Source: Coriolopsis trogii
Taxonomy: Eukaryota; Basidiomycota; Agaricomycetes; Polyporales; Polyporaceae
NCBI GenBank assembly: GCA_020543525.1
Contig: JAHYIO010000031.1
Span: 3,038,001 to 3,102,000, forward strand
Length of the DNA stretch: 64,000 nt
Direction of reading: 5' to 3'
The notes beneath the pieces are model-generated. The model worked only from the letters and a program-made list of their open reading frames with translations. It was not told the origin of the DNA and searched no databases. The position numbers and the translations under genes were made by a program. This document shows, piece by piece, positions 57,991 to 64,000 of the stretch; position 1 is the first letter of the stretch, and each line of letters starts with the position of its first letter.

Positions 57991-59835
57991 ATGGTTCAAG
58001 GCGTTAAGATTCACTCTACCAACGCACAGGATGCCCAGGCCCAGATCCTCACCGAGGATGCGCTCAAGTTCCTCGCTGCCCTCCACAGGACGTTCGAGTC
58101 GACGCGTCAGACCCTTCTCGTTGCACGCGAGGCCGCTCAGCAGCGTCTCGACGCCGGTCAGCCCCTCGATTTCCCCTCCGAGACCGCGCATATCCGCGCC
58201 GACCCCTCCTGGCTTTGCGCCCCTCCCGGCCCTGGCCTCGAGGACAGGCGCGTCGAGATCACCGGCCCTACTGATCGCAAGATGGTCATCAACGCACTGA
58301 ACAGCGGTGCTAAGACTTTCATGGCTGACTTTGAAGGTGTGCTCTCTGCTCGTCTTCCTGCTCCTTGGGATAGCAAGGCTTATGCGATGATCAGACGCGA
58401 ACTCGCCAACATTTGCCAACATGCTCAATGGTCAGGTCAACCTTCGTGACGCCATTCGCCGCCAAATCGACTTCGAATCGGGAGGAAAGGCATACAAGCT
58501 CTCGGAGAAGCCCGCGGTCTTGATCGTACGGTAAATATGAGACTTCACGCGGATTCTTGTCGTTGTGACTGACAATATGCGTTCAGCCCGCGAGGGTGGC
58601 ATTTAGATGAACCCCGCGTAACTGTCGACAACGCCCCCATGTCTGCCTCCCTGTTCGACTTCGCACTGTACTTCTTCCACAACGCGCACGAACTCGTCAA
58701 GCGAGGCAGTGGCCCGTACTTCTATCTCCCAAAAATGGAGCACTACCTCGAAGCCCGCCTCTGGAACGACGTGTTCAACTTCTCGCAATCGTATATTGGC
58801 ATGCCGCACGGAACGATTCGTGCGACTGTCCTTATTGAGACGCTCCCCGCCGCGTTCCAGATGGAGGAGATCCTGTTCGAGCTTCGCACACACTCTGCCG
58901 GCTTGAACTGCGGTCGGTGAGTCTTACGTACATTGAGAGTCGCATACAGAGTCCTAACTTTGCATATAGATGGGACTACATTTTCAGCTTCATCAAGCGG
59001 CGTCGCGCTGACCGCAGTGCCGTCTTGCCTGACCGGAAAGACGTCACGATGGAAGTCGGTTTCATGGACGCCTACGTGCGTCTCTTGATCCAAACCTGCC
59101 ACAAGCGACGTGTGGCCGCGATGGGCGGTATGTCTGCGCAAATTCCAATTAAGAACGACCCGAAGGCGAACGAGGTGGCGATGAACAAGGTGCGCGCGGA
59201 CAAGCTTCGCGAGGTCACCAACGGCCACGACGGTACTTGGATTGCGCACCCGCTTATCAACCAGATTGCCATGGAGATCTTCGACAAGCATATGCTTGGG
59301 CCCAACCAGGTCGGTTTCCCACCTCCCGGTTGTCAATAGACTTTGACCTGACTTTGCGTGTCATCAGTACCATGTCCGCCGAGAGGACGTCAAGGTCACC
59401 GCTGCCGATCTCTTGAACACGAAGGTGCCAGGCCAGATCACCATTGAAGGTGTACGGTCGAACATAGCGACTTCGCTCGGGTACAGTGCTGCCTGGTTGA
59501 GCGGCAACGGCTGCATCCCTCTCAATTGGCTCATGGAGGACGCTGCGACGGCCGAGATCACTCGCATCCAGCTCTGGCAGTGGGTCAAGTACGGCATGCG
59601 CACGGCGGATAGCGGCGAAGTCATCACGGCCGAGCTCGTTGACCGCCTTACGGACGAGATCGCGCCGACGCTGAAGAGCGCGACGCTCACGCAAGAGAAC
59701 TTGGAGATCGTGTCGAAGTACCTAAAGGCGCAGGTGCGGAAGGAGTGGCCGAGCGAGTTCTTGACGAGCGACTTGATGGGATACCTCGCTGTGCGCGATG
59801 GGTGCCCGGCGTCGTGGCAGCGGAGCGTGTTGTGA
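57991..59835 (+). CDS. Malate synthase (glyoxylate cycle)
   Basis: Condenses glyoxylate with acetyl-CoA to malate, needed for growth on C2 units and lipids. Five exons (57991-58336, 58395-58530, 58587-58916, 58970-59309, 59368-59835) sum to 540 codons, the normal length of the peroxisomal/plant type (form A). Landmarks are [99 protein letters not shown] (family signature; Thr stands before the His where an acidic or amide residue is usual), [14 protein letters not shown] catalytic-lid region [13 protein letters not shown]. The start [11 protein letters not shown] was preferred over the far upstream ATG. The protein ends RSVL, not a canonical SKL peroxisome signal. Confidence 0.95.
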
Positions 59836-60574
59836 GCTTGGAACTTCCATTTGTGTCTGGACAGTGTTTGTGTTTTGCGTATAGGAGTGTCCCCGAGGTC
59901 CTACCTCTCTCATTTGTACATTATCATCATGTGAATCATCTCAGGAGTTTCCCCCACTTCTATCGCTTGGCACCCTGACGTCAGAAATGCCAGCTTCGTT
60001 GCTTAGCCAAGTCGTGTGTATAGCAATGCTTGGGTCGGTAGTTGATTTGCAGCTCACACGTCCACGTATGTGACATGTTCAGAGACGTCACCCTTGGATG
60101 CCTCCTACACCTTCGAAAGATAGGGTCCGCCACATGCGTTTTATACTCAACATGGGGAGCCGGGTGACCTTGTCATGCGTCCGAGTTGGTAGGGCGATGG
60201 GAGTCAAATTATGGAATGTTGTCCGATAGCATGAGAACGAGTCTAAATCCAAAGCACACGTTCCTCGGAGATGGACAGGTCGAAATCAGAAGCGTTCTCT
60301 TTCTCTCATGAGGTGAAAAAGAATCAATACAATGGGAGCAGTATGTAGATACTCTACATCATCATGGGTCGAGAATGTACTACTACCAGTAGCTAGGCTG
60401 CTGTTGAGATTAGATTGGCGCCGAAGCCTTCGCGGGGCATCGCGCGGCGCGTCGGTCAGTTCTTCGCCGCGCACGCCTTGCTCTTACTCTTACATCCACC
60501 AGCAGTCCTAACACCTGCACCGGCGACCGCCTTCATACCCTCACGTAGCTCTAGGAGACGGATATACCAAAGAG
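59836..60574. other. Intergenic between malate synthase and the kinase gene
   Basis: 739 bp, head-to-tail; no gene recognised. An open frame at about 60415-60633 lacks an ATG and ends in the kinase intron. Confidence 0.5.
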
Positions 60575-61853
60575 ATGTCGCGACATGTCAAGAGGGTAAC
60601 GCTGACCTCGAAGAAGAATTGGTGGATGGGTGAGTCCCTGCTTTCGATCTCCCAGATCTGTGAGCTTTGCACGCTCACATGCCTGCGAAAGCATAGTTGA
60701 GCTCGATGATGAGGAAGAGCAGACCTCAGGAAATGCATCTCAGGTCACGTCCTCCAACGAGATACCTAGTATCGACCTCCAGCGTCGAGATCATGACCAC
60801 CAGCGAACCCCACGGCTAGCACACCGTCAGACTCCACGCACGTACCAGTCAGAACCACACGCATCCGCAACTAACTATGAGCCACCCACAAACCCTACTG
60901 CCATCTTCTCATTCCCGACACCGACGTCCTACTCTGCCCCGCCAAACCCTACGCAAAGCCTTATGCCCATCGCGTCGGGGTCTGCGTCTGAGCTGTTCAA
61001 ATGCGTTGTCAAGAAGCCGAACGTGGTGCAGCTGGAGATCAACGGAGATATGCACTCGAATGCAAAGGACGTGACGACACAATTCCTCGCCGAGCTCCGC
61101 GTATACACCACCGTCGCCCGGCATCGAAACATCTGTGCTTTCCTCGGCGCGCTCGAGAACGTGGGGATGGTACTCGAATACCTCGAGGGAAGAACGCTCT
61201 ACGACGTCATCCGGGAGCAAACAGGCGGGCTCGACCGCGCGAAGAAGGTCGACTTCCACAACCAGCTCCTCGACGGCCTCACCCACCTCCACTCCTACGG
61301 TCTCAGCCACGGCGACCTCTCGCTGCTCAACGTGCAAGTCACGCACGGATCGGACACGATCAAGCTCTTCGATTTCGGGCGGTCCGTCTCCGCCGACTCG
61401 GACTACGCGTCCCCGGACGACGAGTTTGACGAGCCGCCACCACCTCCGCCGACGCCCTCGCGCATGCACTCGCGCTTCACGTCTCGCCCGCCGCCGACCC
61501 CGCTCCCGCCCGCGTACGCGCCGCGCAGAACGGAGCGCATATACCCCGGCACGCGCCCGTTCTCGGCCCCGGAGATTTTGCGGGGCGAGTGCCAGGACGC
61601 GCGGCTGGCGGACGCGTACAGCTTTGGGATGATCCTCGTCTGTCTCGACCGGTGCGACTTGGTGGACGTCAAGCCGTGGGACCAGCGGAAGGACAAGTTG
61701 CCGAACGGGTTCTTGGACGGGCTGGACGTGTTTGGGGATCGGTGTAGAGAGTATTTGAGGAGGTTCGATCAGGGGAGGAGGAGGCTGCTCAAAGCGGACA
61801 TGATGGATGCGGATATCGCGATGGACGGACATGCACTGGGAATTGAGGTATGA
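60575..61853 (+). CDS. Divergent protein kinase with a proline-rich insert in the activation segment
   Basis: Two exons (60575-60629, 60697-61853) give 403 residues. Exon 1 encodes MSRHVKRVTLTSKKNWWM and joins in phase to VELDDEEEQTSG. After 110 disordered residues comes a kinase fold: an N-lobe without a clear glycine loop or VAIK motif (SASELFKCVVKKPNVVQLE), the helix-C Glu in FLAELRVYTTVARHRNICAF, hinge MVLEYLEGRTLYDVI, catalytic loop LSHGDLSLLNVQV (HGD in place of HRD, with Asp and Asn kept), DFGRSVS, and APEILRG, DAYSFGMILVCL. Between DFG and APE lie about 65 residues with a run of prolines and many Ser/Arg, far longer than usual. A GTATGA at the stop could splice to a six-codon last exon ending near 61929. 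Substrate unknown; activity uncertain. Confidence 0.82.
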
Positions 61854-62037
61854 GTTGTGGGTTGTACATGTGAGTTGAGGATGAAAAGCTTTCAACGCTG
61901 ATGATGACAGATCCTGTACATTGCTGCATGACATTGTATTTCTAGCTACATCCCAAGTTCGTGACGTGCGTGCTAGCATTCAAGAAATCGGATCATATAG
62001 CCTTAGGGCCTCTACCATTCTGACTGGCCAATTCAAA

Positions 62038-62527
62038 TCAGCGGTTACCCCAGCCCCTGGTCTCGCTAAACATGTACAAATTCCATTTCGGTGGGTCGTC
62101 CTCGTGCATCACGTACTGCTCGCAGAAGGCCCGGAAGTAGTTCAACGCAGGGCAATCCTTGCGGAATTCGCCGGTTGGTGAAGGAAAGTCGATATCGGTG
62201 AAGTCGAAGCGGATGAGTTCGATCACCGGTAGCGACTCCAATGCACGTCCGAACTTGCGCCACAGCTCATCGCCCGCCCGCAACCAGCCACTTGTGCCGT
62301 GCGGATCGACGCAAGAAACTGACGTACTGAACTTTGAAGGAGAGACGGCGGAGGGATGGGAGGGCATGACAGTTTGAGAGGAGCCGAGTGTAAGCGACGA
62401 TGGCGTGGCGCAGGTCCTCTTCGGACAAGGTTGAGGGCAGAGGTTCGAACTCGAGGCAGAGGTCGAGAGTCAGTTCCAGCTTGCCTGTGCCACAGGCTTG
62501 CAATACTTGCTCAATCTCCTTCGTGTT
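62038..62527 (-). pseudogene. Fragment of an F-box/LRR-type gene (5' part missing)
   Basis: Two minus-strand segments read like the C-terminal half of an Agaricomycete F-box-type protein: KEIEQVLQACGTGKLELTLD with LRHAIVAYTRLLSNCHALPS, then GWLRAGDELWRKFGRALESL with LIRFDFTDIDFPSPTGEFRK up to ETRGWGNR. They are in different frames. The only GT-AG segment between them is 37 nt, shorter than the other introns here, so a frameshift is as likely as splicing. No start codon or F-box could be found upstream; that side carries a 23-bp tandem duplication. Called a probable gene remnant; an intact gene with unseen exons is the alternative. Confidence 0.45.
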
Positions 62528-62597
62528 CTGCCATAAACATACCGGGCGCGCGTTCGAGTCGTTCTCGTATCATCGTCGCATGCATCTGCTCGTTTTC

Positions 62598-62643
62598 GAT
62601 GCTGAGAAAGTGGATACTTCGATGCTGAGAAAGTGGATACTTC
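62598..62643. repeat. Perfect 2 x 23 bp tandem duplication
   Basis: The unit starting GATGCTGAGAAAGTGG and ending ATACTTC occurs twice head to tail with no mismatch (62598-62620, 62621-62643). It sits just upstream of the F-box-type fragment. A 23-bp unit would shift a reading frame. Confidence 0.85.
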
Positions 62644-62932
62644 GATAATGAAGCCATCTAACATTGCGATAGAACCAAGAAGACTACGAGGTTGAGGAGC
62701 CGTCCGAGTCCGGGACTGGGAGGCGGAACGTAGGACACTGGTGCAGCTGAGTACAACAAGTGTACTGTATCAGCGTTACTACTACTGTAGTAGTACCGGT
62801 CGTAAGTATACTATCTGGTCATCCAGTGTACACATCATGATGCAGTGAAACATATGCCAAGTGGATGATGTACAGTACGCGTATTGGAAGTCGCAAAGGG
62901 GGAATTAGAGCTGAGCTCGCAAGCGGCCTGAC

Positions 62933-63920
62933 TCAAGCGGGAGCGTTCATCGCACGTTCGATCTCCTCCTTTGTATGCTCCCATACCCGCCGGCGGGCGG
63001 CCTCATCCTCGTAAAGCGGCGACCTTCCAATGTCTTCCCCTGTCCTGTCCCGCCGGCATACCCCATCCGTGCTCTGGAGCAGCGAGTAAAGCGTGAACTC
63101 CCCGCTCTCTTCTGGAGAATGCGAGATTGGGTAGAATAGACCCATGAGGAGGGGATTCAGAAGTCGCATTGACCAATGTGCGCGCTTGACAAGGTCGGTA
63201 CGCACAGGGCCAGGGTTGGAGTGTACGAACGCGATGCCGGGGTGCTGCTCTGCGAAGGACTGCATAGAGAAGAGTCTCATCAGAGCATAGTCCTCAGCCA
63301 GGATATTAAAGATCACGCACCTGCATCATCAGGTCCGTGTACGTAGGAGAGGTGTTGCCGGGATTGGATGAGAGATAGTTCCTCTTCAAGCCAAGGTTGT
63401 CCAAGTCGAGCGCGACGCCATTTCCCGCACCGAGAACGGAGATTACTTTGGCGTCCTCTCCTGCATCTTTAGCCTTGCGTAAGAGTGGCAGGAGATCGTA
63501 GATGAACTTCCAGCGCGCGTAGTAATGCAAGCCAAGGCGGCGGTCGATGCCCTCTTCGGTCTCGTCGCGGGCCTTGAAGCTAGCGAAGCCTGCGGACAGG
63601 ACGAGGAAGTTGATCTTGGGAAGATGCTCGAGGAGCCCGGTGGTCGTTGAGTGCACATTGCGGATGAGGGTCGCGTCGCATGGAATGAACTCGTGCTTAG
63701 CATCCGGCACGGTGGGATGGGGGAAGGATGCGATGACCTCGTCGGCTGCGACCTTGTTGCGCCCTACGAGGACAATGTGCGCGTTTCCATTCGTATAGCG
63801 GGCGAAGGCTTGAGCAGTAGCTCTGCCGATGCCAGATGTGCCTCCGACGAAGACGGCGACGGGGAGGTAGGAAAACGAGAGGGCAGCGTTGGCCGCGCGG
63901 ACGGTTACGAGTGGGGGCAT
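62933..63920 (-). CDS. Short-chain dehydrogenase/reductase-like protein
   Basis: Two exons (about 63323-63920 and 62933-63264). The Rossmann start is clear: VAVFVGGTSGIGRATAQAFA (TGxxxGIG type), IVLVGRN, CDATLIRN, NFLVLSAGFAS (NAG position), and DAKVISVLGAG with the usual Ser. The canonical YxxxK is changed: the Tyr of TSPTYTDLMMQ is followed four residues on by Met, not Lys, and the intron falls right after MMQ. The C-terminal part, PGIAFVHSNPGPVRTDL, keeps the cofactor-loop PG. Fungal SDRs of this group commonly show YNDLM-type sequences, so it may still bind NAD(P). The start at MPPLVTV was taken as the first ATG close to the domain; the frame opens 15 codons earlier. Substrate unknown. 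The upstream neighbour lies outside the window. Confidence 0.85.
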
Positions 63921-64000
63921 CCTCACAAAGAGAGTTTCTTCGATGTTAGCGTCTCTGGGGCACACATAGGGCCCGATTGTTATATACTACCTCACGCGTC

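Noticed and set aside
60909..61979. 356-codon minus-strand open frame
   Set aside because: Antisense shadow of the kinase gene in GC-rich sequence; the plus strand carries HGD, DFG and APE motifs.

Overview
The window is nuclear DNA of a filamentous basidiomycete, most likely an Agaricomycete; a polypore-type fungus is a guess. Genes are protein-coding and mostly cut by short GT-AG introns of about 50-80 nt. They lie on both strands at roughly one per 2.4 kb, and several families are Agaricomycete-typical (DUF6535, DUF4419, a DUF6697-like protein, sedolisin). I rebuilt exon structures by hand. For many genes the summed exon lengths divide exactly by three: RhoGAP, Psr1-like, bZIP, both DUF6535, STR2-like, DUF4419, peptidyl-tRNA hydrolase, FKBP2, eL39, GET1, malate synthase, the kinase and the small secreted peptide. 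I saw no rRNA, tRNA, CRISPR array, prokaryotic element or intact transposon.

Layout. 0-14 kb: the 5' end of a DUF4419 gene running off the left edge, a large LIM-LIM-C1-RhoGAP regulator, a long gene-free stretch, a Psr1/SCP-type phosphatase and a Yap-type bZIP factor. 14-26 kb looks the most accessory: two DUF6535 membrane proteins on the minus strand bracket a plus-strand cystathionine gamma-synthase (STR2-like), followed by a second DUF4419 gene. 26-34 kb: a secreted sedolisin protease, the plasma-membrane fusion protein PRM1 and an orphan secreted protein. 34-50 kb: TAF12 and an F-box gene sharing a short divergent promoter, an Smr-domain protein, a secreted GH92 alpha-mannosidase, peptidyl-tRNA hydrolase divergent from a PAQR/HlyIII membrane protein, and a DUF6697-like protein. 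50-54 kb: a weakly supported small gene, a small secreted cysteine-rich peptide and an F-box-like protein. 54-60 kb is a housekeeping block: ER FKBP2 divergent from ribosomal eL39, then GET1 and malate synthase. 60-64 kb: an unusual protein kinase, a fragmentary F-box-type gene and a short-chain dehydrogenase.

There is no operon logic. Functional links are limited to divergent promoter pairs (TAF12/F-box, PTH/PAQR, FKBP2/eL39, PRM1/secreted orphan) and gene duplication (DUF6535 pair, DUF4419 pair). The most attractive candidates for something undescribed are the secreted peptide at 51.0-51.5 kb, where one intron decides a six-cysteine knottin-like pattern, the kinase with a proline-rich insert in its activation segment, the PAQR protein with a repetitive N-terminus, and the DUF6535 pair around the STR2-like gene.
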